Origin: UJ101 sp047975265
GTDB taxonomy: Bacteria > Bacteroidota > Bacteroidia > Flavobacteriales > UJ101
NCBI GenBank assembly: GCA_047975265.1
Contig: JBKEDE010000010.1
Coordinates: forward strand, 59,769 to 123,768
Direction: 5' to 3'
Length of the DNA stretch: 64,000 bases
The notes under the pieces were generated by a model that did not search any database, was not told the DNA's origin, and was given only the letters and a program-made list of their open reading frames with translations. Positions 35,841 through 44,636 of this stretch are shown one piece after another. Both the position numbers and the translations under genes were made by a program. How positions within the stretch are numbered: the stretch's first letter is position 1; each line of letters starts with the position of its first letter.

Positions 35841-35960
35841 TTAATCCATATTGAAAGAAATGTCCAACGGGATCAATACCTCTTGCAATTTAATCATAAT
35901 ATCTACATCTTCTTTTAGAGATAAATCTTCCAAACGGTAAGGTTCTTTATCTTTTTCCAT
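35841..35960 (-). CDS. Small acidic protein downstream of atpG
   Basis: A 39-residue frame beginning MEKDKEPYRLEDLSLKED and ending PLDISFNMD, 18 bases downstream of atpG on the same strand. It is acidic, predicted helical, with no membrane segment. The spacing suggests it is the last gene of the ATP synthase transcript. No family is recognised; it is too short for typical gene callers. Confidence 0.5.
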   Translation of the reverse strand: MEKDKEPYRLEDLSLKEDVDIMIKLQEVLIPLDISFNMD

Positions 35961-35978
35961 AAGCAATTAAAATTCTAA

Positions 35979-36839
35979 TTAACTATTTAAAGCTTCTGCT
36001 CCTCCAACAATCTCAAGGATTTCACCTGTAATAGCTGCCTGACGTGCTTTGTTGTAGGTTAACAACAATTCGTTTTTAAGGTCTGTAGCATTATCGGTTG
36101 CTTTATGCATCGCTGTCATGCGAGAGCCGTGTTCTGCTGCCACAGAATCTAAAACAGCTTTAAACAACTGTGTTTTCAGTGTTTTCGGAATCAAATTCGT
36201 TATAATTTCCACTTTATTCGGTTCAAAAATATAATCTGAATTTTGATTGCCTTCTCCTTCAGGAAGAACAACCGGTAACATTTGTTCGGTTGTTAAAACA
36301 GTTGTTGCAGCGTTTTTAAAACGATTGTATATAATTTCAACTTTATCATAATTTTTTGAAACGAACAAATCCATGATTTCTTGCACGATGTCTGAAGAAT
36401 TTTTAAAAGTCAAATCATCGTATAAATTACTATAATTTTTAGCAATATGATATTGTTTTGACAAAAGGTCATGAGCTTTCTTACCTATGATATATAAATC
36501 AACCTCAACACCTGAATACTTTGAGCTAATAATTCTTGAAGTTTCTTTTATCACAGAAGAATTAAACGCTCCGCAAAGTCCGCGATTGGATGAAATAACC
36601 ACTAACAGAACTTTTTTCACTTCTCGTTCTTCTATAAAAGATCCACCAATATCTCCTTCCAATGTAGCACATACATTTTGGAGAATTTCTTGCATTTTAT
36701 TGGCATAAGGACGCATCTCGGTAATGGCATCTTGGGCTTTTTTTAATTTAGCTGCTGAAACCATTTTCATGGCACTCGTAATCTGAATCGTTGATCCAAC
36801 TGACGTAATTCTATTTTTTATTTCTTTTAATCCACTCAT
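35979..36839 (-). CDS. atpG: ATP synthase gamma subunit
   Basis: The central stalk subunit of F1, 286 residues. The N-terminal helix MSGLKEIKNRITSVGSTIQI followed by TSAMKMVSAAKLKKAQ is diagnostic. The C-terminal helix contains EHGSRMTAMHKATDNATDL and LTYNKARQAAIT. It rotates inside the alpha/beta hexamer. Last recognised gene of the atpB-E-F-H-A-G series; atpD and atpC are not in the window, as is usual in Bacteroidota where they are encoded elsewhere. Confidence 0.96.
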   Translation of the reverse strand: MSGLKEIKNRITSVGSTIQITSAMKMVSAAKLKKAQDAITEMRPYANKMQEILQNVCATLEGDIGGSFIEEREVKKVLLVVISSNRGLCGAFNSSVIKETSRIISSKYSGVEVDLYIIGKKAHDLLSKQYHIAKNYSNLYDDLTFKNSSDIVQEIMDLFVSKNYDKVEIIYNRFKNAATTVLTTEQMLPVVLPEGEGNQNSDYIFEPNKVEIITNLIPKTLKTQLFKAVLDSVAAEHGSRMTAMHKATDNATDLKNELLLTYNKARQAAITGEILEIVGGAEALNS

Positions 36840-36914
36840 TTTAAAAAACTACAACCGTATGATTGTTATACTTTATTAAAAAAATTATTTTTAATCTGAA
36901 CTTTTCTCTTTTGT

Positions 36915-38492
36915 TTAAGCAAAAGTTTGTGCTACTTCTTCTCCTACTTTTTCAAGAGTTGAAGTTACCTCATCTGTCAATTGACCGTCTTTAAGCAAAT
37001 CTAATATATTCCGATGCTTGTTTCTTATAAGTGATAAAAAAGAGGTTTCAAACTCACGTATTTTTTCAACAGGCACACGGGTCAACTTACCTTTAGAACC
37101 CAGATAAATAATAGCCGTTTGTTCTTCAACCGGTAACGGAGAAGATACACCTTGTTTCAAAATTTCAACATTGCGTTTCCCTTTTTCAATTACAGACATT
37201 GTAGCAGCATCTAAATCTGATCCGAATTTAGCAAAAGCCTCTAACTCACGATATTGTGCTTGATCTAATTTTAATGTTCCCGACACTTTTTTCATGGATT
37301 TAATTTGGGCAGAACCTCCAACACGTGATACGGAAATACCCACGTTAATTGCGGGACGAACTCCTGAGTTGAATAAATCTGCTTCCAAAAAAATCTGTCC
37401 ATCTGTAATCGAAATTACGTTTGTAGGAATATAGGCCGATACATCTCCTGCCTGAGTTTCAATAATCGGTAAAGCGGTTAATGAACCCCCTCCTTTTACT
37501 TTATCTTTTAACGATTCAGGTAAATCGTTCATATTTTTAGCAATATCATCATCAGAGATAACTTTTGCAGCACGCTCCAACAAACGAGAGTGTAAATAGA
37601 AAACATCTCCCGGATAAGCCTCACGTCCCGGAGGTCTTCTCAACAACAAAGAAACCTCACGATAGGCGACGGCTTGTTTAGATAAATCATCGTAAATAAT
37701 TAAAGCAGGACGTCCTGTATCACGAAAATATTCCCCGATTGCAGCACCTGCCATTGGAGCATATACCTGCATCGGAGCAGGGTCAGAAGCGTTAGCAGCT
37801 ACAACTACTGTGTAAGCTAATGCTCCATGCTCTTCTAATGTTTTTACAATACCGGCCACTGTTGAACCTTTTTGTCCGATAGCCACATAGATACAATAAA
37901 CGGGTTTTCCAGCATCATAAAATTCTTTTTGATTTAAGATGGTGTCAATACAAACGGTTGTTTTCCCTGTTTGGCGGTCTCCAATTACCAATTCACGCTG
38001 TCCTCTTCCTATCGGAATCATGGCATCAATCGCTTTTACACCTGTTTGTAGAGGTTCATTTACCGGTTGGCGGAAAATTACTCCCGGAGCTTTACGTTCT
38101 AATGGCATTTGAAATGTTTCTCCTTCAATAGGACCCTTTCCGTCTATTGGAGTTCCCAGCGTATCCACCACACGTCCTAACATCCCTTCTCCTACGTTAA
38201 TAGAAGCAATTCGGCTAGTTCGCTTAACTGTAGATCCTTCTCGGATTTCATCAGATGCTCCTAATAATACAACACCTACGTTGTCTTCTTCTAAGTTAAG
38301 AACCATTCCTTCTAAACCGTTTTCAAACTCGACTAATTCGCCGTACTGGGCGTTTTCTAAGCCAAAAATACGGGCAATACCATCTCCTACTTGAAGAACA
38401 GTACCTACCTCGTTTAATTCTCCTTCCGTTTGAAAACCTGAAAGTTGTTGTTTTAAGATTGCTGATACTTCAGCCGGTTTTATTTGTGCCAT
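36915..38492 (-). CDS. atpA: ATP synthase alpha subunit
   Basis: The non-catalytic nucleotide-binding subunit of F1, 525 residues. The Walker A is GDRQTGKTT near residue 170, the Walker B region is PALIIYDDLSKQA, and the alpha signature PAINVGISVSRVGGSAQ is at about 365. The N-terminus MAQIKPAEVSAILKQQL is typical. It lies between atpH and atpG. A hairpin sits in the atpH-atpA gap. Confidence 0.97.
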   Translation of the reverse strand: MAQIKPAEVSAILKQQLSGFQTEGELNEVGTVLQVGDGIARIFGLENAQYGELVEFENGLEGMVLNLEEDNVGVVLLGASDEIREGSTVKRTSRIASINVGEGMLGRVVDTLGTPIDGKGPIEGETFQMPLERKAPGVIFRQPVNEPLQTGVKAIDAMIPIGRGQRELVIGDRQTGKTTVCIDTILNQKEFYDAGKPVYCIYVAIGQKGSTVAGIVKTLEEHGALAYTVVVAANASDPAPMQVYAPMAGAAIGEYFRDTGRPALIIYDDLSKQAVAYREVSLLLRRPPGREAYPGDVFYLHSRLLERAAKVISDDDIAKNMNDLPESLKDKVKGGGSLTALPIIETQAGDVSAYIPTNVISITDGQIFLEADLFNSGVRPAINVGISVSRVGGSAQIKSMKKVSGTLKLDQAQYRELEAFAKFGSDLDAATMSVIEKGKRNVEILKQGVSSPLPVEEQTAIIYLGSKGKLTRVPVEKIREFETSFLSLIRNKHRNILDLLKDGQLTDEVTSTLEKVGEEVAQTFA

Positions 38493-38513
38493 TTTATTTA
38501 GTATATTGTTTTT

Positions 38514-38537
38514 TTAGTACCCGGTTAGGGTAACTAA
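38514..38537 (-). promoter_or_regulatory. Hairpin between atpH and atpA
   Basis: TTAGT-ACCC pairs with GGGT-ACTAA (one bulged base) around GGTTA, about 22 bases before the atpA start. On the transcript strand no U-run follows, so it is not a terminator. It may affect translation or mRNA processing. Confidence 0.4.
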
Positions 38538-38554
38538 ATTATTTTTATTCGTTT

Positions 38555-39112
38555 TTAAAATTTCGGTATATAATGATTATCTGAAAATTCTTGGGTTAAA
38601 CTGTGTAATTTAGACTTAATGGAGTTATCGATTTGGTTATCTCCTATCTGAACAATAAAACCTCCAATCAACGAGGCATCTATTGTTTTGTTTACTTTTA
38701 ATTTTCTGTTTCCTATAAGATTTTTAACTTTAGATAAAATCTTTTGAACGGTTTCTTCACTTATTTCAACTGCGGTCGTGATATTAACAGATTCAATTTG
38801 CTTTTGAAAATCATACAAGGCAATATATTCTTTAGTAGCAACACCTAATAAATCTGCCCTTCTGTGAGAAATCAACAACTCGATAAATTTTAGCGTTAAT
38901 TCAGAAAATCCTTTAAGGGCTTCTTTGGTTATCTCACTTTTCTTTTTAATATCAATAATGGGTGTGCTAAGAAAATTCCGCAGGCTTCTGCTTTTCTTTA
39001 CCACATCACGTAAATTATTCATTTCCTCGTAAATCAAATCTTCTTGATTGGTTTCCTGAGCAAATAATATTAATCCCTTTGCATATCGTTTAGCTGCTCT
39101 TGATCCTTGCAT
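38555..39112 (-). CDS. atpH: ATP synthase delta subunit
   Basis: The peripheral stalk subunit linking F1 to the b dimer, 185 residues. It begins MQGSRAAKRYAKGLILFAQE (family N-terminal domain) and ends with the characteristic VNKTIDASLIGGFIVQIGD followed by IDNSIKSKLHSL. It follows atpF by ten bases. Confidence 0.95.
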   Translation of the reverse strand: MQGSRAAKRYAKGLILFAQETNQEDLIYEEMNNLRDVVKKSRSLRNFLSTPIIDIKKKSEITKEALKGFSELTLKFIELLISHRRADLLGVATKEYIALYDFQKQIESVNITTAVEISEETVQKILSKVKNLIGNRKLKVNKTIDASLIGGFIVQIGDNQIDNSIKSKLHSLTQEFSDNHYIPKF

Positions 39113-39122
39113 GAATTAGTCT

Positions 39123-39623
39123 TTAGTTTAATTTAATATCTTCAACTAATGATGCTACCAAACTTTCTTGTTTGGCTTTATCTTGAAGCTCTCCTTTTAA
39201 CACTTTTTCTGCAATTCCGATTGATAATGAAGCTAATTCATTTTTCAATTCTGTTTGGGCAGCCATTTTTTCCTGATATATTGCTTGACGAGCTGCTTCT
39301 AATTCTTTTGCTCCGGCTTCTTGTGCTTTTTCTTTTGCTTCAGCAATCATTTTATCATGCATTTCACGAGCTTCTCTTAAAATTCCTTCACGCTCAACAC
39401 GGGCTTCTCTTAAAATTTTCTCATTATTCGCCTGCAATGCTTCCATTTCTTCCTGTGCACGTTCTGCTTGTTCAATAGCGTTTTTGATACCTTCTTCACG
39501 TTCATTTACAGCGTTTAATATAGGTTTCCATGCGAATTTTTTCAGTAAGAAAACAAGTGCTACAAATAATACTGATTGCCAAAAAAATAGTCCTATTGAA
39601 AATTCACTTATTAATTTTTCCAT
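39123..39623 (-). CDS. atpF: ATP synthase b subunit
   Basis: The peripheral stalk of F0, 166 residues. It has one N-terminal transmembrane segment (residues about 9-28, FWQSVLFVALVFLLKKFAW) followed by a long charged coiled coil (for example EAREMHDKMIAEAKEKAQEA). The C-terminal ends VEDIKLN. It lies between atpE and atpH. A strong hairpin is found in the 97-base gap to atpE. Confidence 0.95.
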   Translation of the reverse strand: MEKLISEFSIGLFFWQSVLFVALVFLLKKFAWKPILNAVNEREEGIKNAIEQAERAQEEMEALQANNEKILREARVEREGILREAREMHDKMIAEAKEKAQEAGAKELEAARQAIYQEKMAAQTELKNELASLSIGIAEKVLKGELQDKAKQESLVASLVEDIKLN

Positions 39624-39675
39624 TTATTAAAAAATGTATGTTAAAGTTTAAAATCTATTTTTCTTTTTATTAAGA

Positions 39676-39710
39676 TTCAACCGTTGCAACCAACCGTTGC
39701 AACGGTTGAA
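39676..39710 (-). promoter_or_regulatory. Strong hairpin between atpE and atpF
   Basis: A perfect 15-bp inverted repeat with a 5-base loop: TTCAACCGTTGCAAC (39676-39690) and GTTGCAACGGTTGAA (39696-39710). It lies 10 bases downstream of the atpE stop. On the transcript strand it is not followed by a U-run, so it is more likely a stabilising or processing element than a full terminator. Confidence 0.7.
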
Positions 39711-39720
39711 CTTTTAATTT

Positions 39721-39912
39721 TTACGCTGCAAATAATGCTGCGAAACCAATACCTTCAATCAACGCTGCTGCAATTAGCATTGCTGTTTGAATTTTTCCTG
39801 AAGCTTCTGGTTGGCGTGCAATCGCGTCCATAGCTGATCCACCAATTTTACCGATACCTAATCCTGCACCGATAACAATTAAACCTGCTCCTACAATGTT
39901 TGGAATTGTCAT
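39721..39912 (-). CDS. atpE: ATP synthase c subunit
   Basis: A proteolipid of the F0 rotor ring, 63 residues, two transmembrane helices joined by the polar loop ARQPEASGKIQ. The proton-binding carboxylate is the Glu in LIEGIGFAALFAA (second helix). The helix 1 Gly-rich GLGIGKIGGSAMD is typical. The Glu and neighbouring residues do not show the Na+ motif clearly, so proton coupling is assumed. It lies in the order atpB-atpE-atpF. Confidence 0.95.
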   Translation of the reverse strand: MTIPNIVGAGLIVIGAGLGIGKIGGSAMDAIARQPEASGKIQTAMLIAAALIEGIGFAALFAA

Positions 39913-39941
39913 AATAATTTATTTAATAATTAAACATTTTT

Positions 39942-41036
39942 TTAATGATGATCATCATGTTCTTCAACTGCTGATCCAAAATATAATGCTGAAAGCATTG
40001 TGAAAATATAGGCTTGCAATGCCGCTACCAAAAGCTCTAAAAGAGAAAGGGCAAATGCTAAACCAAAAGACAAGCTACTTCCAACCCAATTTTTAAACAA
40101 AAACATCAAACCGATTATACTCATTAATACCACATGACCTGCTACAATATTTGCATATAAACGTATCATTAATGAGAATGGTTTAATAATTGTTCCTAAT
40201 AGCTCTATTGGAGCTAAAACTATCTTCATAAGCACGGGAACGTCCGGCATCCAAAATATATGTTTCCAATAATTTTTTTTAGCTGTAAATGTTGTGATTA
40301 AATATGTTAAAAGAGCTAAGGCAAATGTAATTGCTATATTTCCTGTAACATTTACTCCAAGAGGCGTTAATCCCAATAAATTTAAAAACCATATAAAGAA
40401 AAAGATGGTTAACAAGTAACTCATATATTTTTTATAATGTTTCTTCCCTATATTCGGAATGGCAATATCATCACGAATATATAAAATAATCGGTTCGAAA
40501 AAACGTCCAATTCCTTTTGCAATCCCGTTGTTTTTTTTATATGATTTTGCTAAGCCTGTAAAAATCAAGAACATTAATATTCCTGTAAAAAGAATCATCA
40601 CTACATTTTTTGTGATTGAAAAATCTATTACTTTTTCATTTGTTGCATGATGATTTTCATCGTAATTAATAGTTCCTGAGGCATCAGTTTTATAAATCTT
40701 CGAATGGTATAGCTTGTAATAACTTCCACCCATTTCCGCTACTGTTTCTCCATGATGAAACTTTGAAGAAGAAAATATTTGTAACCCACTGTCCCAAATG
40801 ATAACCGGAAGAGGAAATCCTATATGATGTTCTGCTCCTGATTGGTCTTTATATGAAAATAGGTTAAAATCATGTGAATCCAATAAATGATGATCAATGT
40901 ATTCTTTTCTTGTTTTGGCTGTTTCTTCAATTTCTTCTACAATATGTTCATCTCCTTGAGAGGCATGACCTAAACCAACAAAAAATAATACTATAAATAA
41001 AAATAAAACTCTTGATAGATATGACTTGCTCATCAC
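39942..41036 (-). CDS. atpB: ATP synthase a subunit, long Bacteroidota form
   Basis: The proton channel of F0. At 364 residues it is longer than the usual ~250-270 because of an N-terminal extension (about 130 residues) with a signal-like segment (YLSRVLFLFIVLFFVGLGHA) and a His/Asp-rich periplasmic region. This is usual for Bacteroidota. The channel part has the essential Arg in FSLMIRLYANIVAGHV and the final helices VAALQAYIFTMLSALYFG. It ends in an acidic/His tail. Confidence 0.95.
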   Translation of the reverse strand: MMSKSYLSRVLFLFIVLFFVGLGHASQGDEHIVEEIEETAKTRKEYIDHHLLDSHDFNLFSYKDQSGAEHHIGFPLPVIIWDSGLQIFSSSKFHHGETVAEMGGSYYKLYHSKIYKTDASGTINYDENHHATNEKVIDFSITKNVVMILFTGILMFLIFTGLAKSYKKNNGIAKGIGRFFEPIILYIRDDIAIPNIGKKHYKKYMSYLLTIFFFIWFLNLLGLTPLGVNVTGNIAITFALALLTYLITTFTAKKNYWKHIFWMPDVPVLMKIVLAPIELLGTIIKPFSLMIRLYANIVAGHVVLMSIIGLMFLFKNWVGSSLSFGLAFALSLLELLVAALQAYIFTMLSALYFGSAVEEHDDHH

Positions 41037-41116
41037 TTGTTACACACTTTTAAAATATTCGCAAATTTACACTTTATAATTAAATAACAAAGAGCTATTT
41101 CAATATAAATGTTGGG

Positions 41117-41500
41117 TTATTTTTTTTTAATACCCCTGTTTAATATTTTTCCTATAAAAAACACCTCGATAAAAAGGCTTGAAATATACAACAATACGAC
41201 GTGAATTTTATCACTTTTTAGCTCTAAATCAAGAATCCAAAAAACATAGCCTGCTACTACAACTATTTTAATTGTGCTTCCATACAAGAAGCCTGCATTT
41301 AGTTGATCAGGCTTCTTAAAAAACCATAATAAGCTTAAAAAAACTACACTTATCGTAGTTATCATTAAAATAATGTAATAATTCACTATGGAAAAATGGA
41401 TTTCTAATGGAATTATAGAAATTAACATATAGTGTGAAACAAATAATATCATTAAACCTATTCCGCTGTATAATAATGGTTTAAGCAAAAAAGATTTCAT
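41117..41500 (-). CDS. Small four-helix membrane protein upstream of atpB (DUF6168-like)
   Basis: A 127-residue protein with four hydrophobic segments (about 10-30, 40-60, 72-90, 100-118) and a basic C-terminus NRGIKKK. Its position just before atpB matches the AtpI-like or DUF6168 proteins of Flavobacteriaceae. AtpI acts as a c-ring assembly helper in other bacteria, but no sequence motif proves that here. No AtpZ homologue is visible beside it. It starts 8 bases after the flippase-like gene. Confidence 0.65.
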   Translation of the reverse strand: MKSFLLKPLLYSGIGLMILFVSHYMLISIIPLEIHFSIVNYYIILMITTISVVFLSLLWFFKKPDQLNAGFLYGSTIKIVVVAGYVFWILDLELKSDKIHVVLLYISSLFIEVFFIGKILNRGIKKK

Positions 41501-41508
41501 TTTATTTA

Positions 41509-42501
41509 CTATTTCCGATTATACAAAGGTAAGGCAATAAAAGCGACAATACCCATTAAAATAACCATAATGGTTTGAGAAGACCATATAATCCACCCCA
41601 AAGCATAGCCCGTTGTTTCCGCTATACCATAAATAAGTAACCCCTGCATTACAAACAGAGGGTAAGCTCCTAATCCTCCCTGAGTCAAAACCATTGCCAA
41701 TGATCCAAATACAAAACCGGCTATCATGGTTGCTATTCCGATATTTGATGTTTCGGGCAGGGCTTTAAAACAAATACTGAACATGGCGATATAAGCCATC
41801 CAAATAATCAAAGTATGAAGCAAATACAATCCTTTGTTTTTCATGGTAAAAATAGTCATCATACCTTCATAAAGCCCTTTCCATAATGCTTTGATTTTGA
41901 GTGCTATTTTAGAATTTGATTTTTTAATCAAAAGACCAAAAAAACCGATCACCAAAAAACCGATCACCAAAAAACCGATCAAAAATGTTACGGAAGAAAT
42001 ATTCTGAACAAATGAAATTTTATTTTGCACTTTGGACACCAAAAAACCGTACACGGTTTCGTATTCAAAGATTATAAAACCTGTCATTAAAATAAATAAC
42101 ATGACCAAATCTACAAATCGTTCTACAATCATCGTTCCAAATATTTTTTCAAAAGGCTGTTTTTCATAGCGGCTCATTAAAGCACAACGCGTTATTTCGC
42201 CCGCTCTCGGAATAGCCAGATTGGTAAAATAATTAATCAAAAGCGTTAAATAACGATTCCAAAAAGAGGTTTTGATTTCTACGGCATCCAGTGAATATTG
42301 CCACCTGACAGCACGGCTTATATGGCTTATCAGCGTAATCAATAAAGAAGTGAAAATCCAAAAATAATCAGCATTCTTGAACGATTGTACAATTTCTTTT
42401 CGTTGAATATCTGTTAAATCTTTAGTACCCAACCAAATAAAGAAAATCCCTAATGCAATAGAAGGGATTATTATTTTTGCTGTTTTAATTATCTTATTCA
42501 A
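41509..42501 (-). CDS. Lysylphosphatidylglycerol synthase TM region / UPF0104 family flippase-like protein
   Basis: A 330-residue integral membrane protein with about eight segments. Family signatures include ISRAVRWQYSLD (HxxRAxRW-like), NLAIPRAGEITRCALMSRYE and FGTMIVERFVDLVMLF, followed by GGLGAYPLFVMQGLL. The fold matches the transmembrane flippase half of MprF, lacking the aminoacyl-transferase half. In Bacteroidota its lipid substrate is unknown. A 15-base tandem repeat encodes GFLVI repeats at residues about 170-186. It follows panD by one base. Confidence 0.82.
   Translation of the reverse strand: MNKIIKTAKIIIPSIALGIFFIWLGTKDLTDIQRKEIVQSFKNADYFWIFTSLLITLISHISRAVRWQYSLDAVEIKTSFWNRYLTLLINYFTNLAIPRAGEITRCALMSRYEKQPFEKIFGTMIVERFVDLVMLFILMTGFIIFEYETVYGFLVSKVQNKISFVQNISSVTFLIGFLVIGFLVIGFFGLLIKKSNSKIALKIKALWKGLYEGMMTIFTMKNKGLYLLHTLIIWMAYIAMFSICFKALPETSNIGIATMIAGFVFGSLAMVLTQGGLGAYPLFVMQGLLIYGIAETTGYALGWIIWSSQTIMVILMGIVAFIALPLYNRK
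41939..41981 (-). repeat. In-frame 15-base tandem repeat in a membrane segment
   Basis: AAAAAACCGATCACC repeats at 41939-41953 and 41954-41968, and a third, near-complete copy follows to 41981. On the coding strand it gives GFLVI-GFLVI-GFF in a transmembrane helix. The unit is a multiple of three, so copy-number change keeps the frame. Confidence 0.8.
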
Positions 42502-42502
42502 T

Positions 42503-42853
42503 TTATTTTAGCTGATTGGTTTCTTCATCAGGAAAGATAATAGTAGGATTAAATGTTTTTGCCTCTTCAAAATCCATTTGGGCATACGCAATCACAATCA
42601 CCACGTCTCCTTTTTGGACTCTGCGTGCTGCAGGACCGTTCATTTGAATAATGCCACTTCCTCTTTTACCCGGAATTACATATGTTTCCAGTCGTTCTCC
42701 GTTATTTACATTAACCACTTGTACTTTTTCTCCGGAAATTATATTGGCAGCATCCAAAAGATTTTCATCTATGGTGATGCTTCCCATATAATTCAAATCG
42801 GCATTTGTAATTTTTACTCGATGTATTTTTGATTTTAAGATTTCAATAGTCAT
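42503..42853 (-). CDS. panD: Aspartate 1-decarboxylase
   Basis: A pyruvoyl enzyme that converts aspartate to beta-alanine for pantothenate synthesis, 116 residues. The self-cleavage site is the Gly-Ser of NADLNYMGSITIDENL (residues about 18-33). Other family elements are RLETYVIPGKRGSG and NGPAARRVQKGDVVIVIAYA. It lies 12 bases downstream of panC; the two supply and join the substrates of pantothenate. Confidence 0.96.
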   Translation of the reverse strand: MTIEILKSKIHRVKITNADLNYMGSITIDENLLDAANIISGEKVQVVNVNNGERLETYVIPGKRGSGIIQMNGPAARRVQKGDVVIVIAYAQMDFEEAKTFNPTIIFPDEETNQLK

Positions 42854-42865
42854 GTTTAGAATTTT

Positions 42866-43705
42866 TTATAGTACGATATTATCAATTAATCGGACATCAT
42901 CTGCAAAAACGGCCATAAAAGCTCTGTATTTTTTCTTTTTATCGATAATTTGTGTTGGTTTCAATGTTTGAGTATTACAAATCAAAAAGTATTCCAATTC
43001 TAATTTACTTTTTTCAAAAGTATGTTTTACAAACGATTCGATATTCGGTATGGATTCTGTTGTTATTTTTTCTTGAACTTTTTTTAAAACTTTGTAAATC
43101 ACAGGGGCTTCCTTTCTCATTTCTTTTGAAAGCTTTCTATTTCTGGAACTCATTGCCAATCCGTCTTTCTCTCGAAAAATAGGACATCCTACAATTTTAA
43201 TGGGTAAATTTTCAATTTCAATCAATTTCTTTATAATTTGAAGCTGTTGAAAATCTTTTTCTCCAAAAAAAGCTACATCGGGTCTAACTATATTAAAAAA
43301 ACGATGAACAATTGTTCCAACACCGTCAAAATGTCCTTTACGAAAAGCCCCTTCCATTTCATTTTGCAATCCTCCAAAATCATATTTTTGTACTTTTTCT
43401 CCTTTAGGATACATTTCATGTACGGTTGGAATAAAAACCAAATCGCAAGAAATACTTTTCAAAAGATTTATATCATCTTCAATACTAATAGGATAGTTTT
43501 TTAAATCATTTTTGTTATCAAACTGGGTTGGATTTACAAAAATACTACACAACACCACATCGCATTGTTTTTTTGCTGTTGCTATCAACGATATATGCCC
43601 CTGATGCAGAGCCCCCATCGTTGGGACAAATCCTATTTTTTTTTGCTCTCGTTTTAGTGTAAAAAGAAATGATGTCAATTCTTTTTCAGATTTAAAAATC
43701 TTCAT
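42866..43705 (-). CDS. panC: Pantothenate synthetase
   Basis: ATP-dependent condensation of pantoate and beta-alanine, 279 residues. The HIGH-like motif is in VPTMGALHQGHISLI (residues about 27-41), followed by VVLCSIFVNPTQF. FFGEKDFQQLQIIKK and the KMSKS-like region GLAMSSRNRKLS are present. It is first of the panC-panD-flippase run on the minus strand and is divergent from the glycogen-synthase-like gene. Confidence 0.96.
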   Translation of the reverse strand: MKIFKSEKELTSFLFTLKREQKKIGFVPTMGALHQGHISLIATAKKQCDVVLCSIFVNPTQFDNKNDLKNYPISIEDDINLLKSISCDLVFIPTVHEMYPKGEKVQKYDFGGLQNEMEGAFRKGHFDGVGTIVHRFFNIVRPDVAFFGEKDFQQLQIIKKLIEIENLPIKIVGCPIFREKDGLAMSSRNRKLSKEMRKEAPVIYKVLKKVQEKITTESIPNIESFVKHTFEKSKLELEYFLICNTQTLKPTQIIDKKKKYRAFMAVFADDVRLIDNIVL

Positions 43706-43775
43706 TTTAATAACGTTATAGCGGTCAAAGATATTAATTTACAAACAAAACAAATTTATTTTCAATGCTTTTTAT

Positions 43776-43783
43776 TAACTTTG
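43776..43783 (+). promoter_or_regulatory. Candidate -7 box of the 43824 operon
   Basis: TAACTTTG (TAnnTTTG) 40 bases before the start of the glycogen-synthase-like gene, in the gap divergent from panC. Confidence 0.5.
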
Positions 43784-43823
43784 CAGGATATTTAATTTAA
43801 AATATTTATCATTTCAAATCATT

Positions 43824-44636
43824 ATGGATAAGAAAAGAATATTATATGTTACCTCAGAATTAACACCTTATTTTGCTGAAAATAATCTCTCTGCCTATAG
43901 TTTAGAAGCAGCGAAACGCATGCAAGAATCCGGACACGATGTACGCGTATTCATGCCGAGATTTGGTGTTATTAATGAACGACGTCATCAATTGCATGAA
44001 GTTATTCGTTTATCGGGAATGAATATAGTTGTAAATGATATTGACCAGCCTTTAATTATAAAAGTAGCTTCCGTTCCGGGAGTAAAATTACAGGCTTATT
44101 TCATAGACAATGATGAATATTTTAAACGAAAGGCCGTTTACGGAAAAGATAAAACATCCTTTTTTGATGATAATGACGAACGTCTTATCTTTTTTGCAAG
44201 AGGCGTTTTGGAAACAATAAAAAAATTAAATTGGTCTCCTGACATTATCCATGTTCAGGGATGGTTTGGTGCTTTATTGCCTTTATACGCCAGAACTATT
44301 TATAAAAATGAACCGATTTTTTCCGGTTCAAAAATTGTTTATTCACTTTTTGACCAAAAATTTAATGATTCTTTAAATCCTGAGATTTTTGATAAAATGG
44401 AGTTTGATGGTATTGAGCGTAGCAATATAGCACTCTTGAAAGAACCCACTTTTCAAAATCTTAATAAAATTGCTGTTGAGTTTTCCGACGGTATTATACA
44501 AGGCTCTGAAAATCTTTCTGAAGAATTAAAATCTTTAAATCATCATACAAAATTAGATTTTAAACCCATCGAAGAAACTAAAGATGCTTTTTTAGCGTTT
44601 TATTCAGAATATATATTAGACGAAAAAGAAGTATAA
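43824..44636 (+). CDS. Glycogen/starch synthase catalytic-domain-like protein (N-terminal half only)
   Basis: A 270-residue protein matching the N-terminal Rossmann domain of GT5 glycogen synthases. It starts KKRILYVTSELTPYFAENNL with ADP-glucose-binding-like features replaced (usual KxGGL is not present), then HDVRVFMPRFGVINERRH and later DIIHVQGWFGALLPLYA. The C-terminal half with the nucleotide-sugar site is missing, so catalysis is doubtful. The same short form next to panC, DUF4270 and glmS is common in Flavobacteriaceae, which argues against a recent truncation. Role unknown. Confidence 0.8.
   Translation: MDKKRILYVTSELTPYFAENNLSAYSLEAAKRMQESGHDVRVFMPRFGVINERRHQLHEVIRLSGMNIVVNDIDQPLIIKVASVPGVKLQAYFIDNDEYFKRKAVYGKDKTSFFDDNDERLIFFARGVLETIKKLNWSPDIIHVQGWFGALLPLYARTIYKNEPIFSGSKIVYSLFDQKFNDSLNPEIFDKMEFDGIERSNIALLKEPTFQNLNKIAVEFSDGIIQGSENLSEELKSLNHHTKLDFKPIEETKDAFLAFYSEYILDEKEV

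Noticed and set aside
41939..41981. Short direct repeats as a possible CRISPR fragment
   Set aside because: Units are 15 bases with no spacers, lie inside a coding frame and no cas genes are present.
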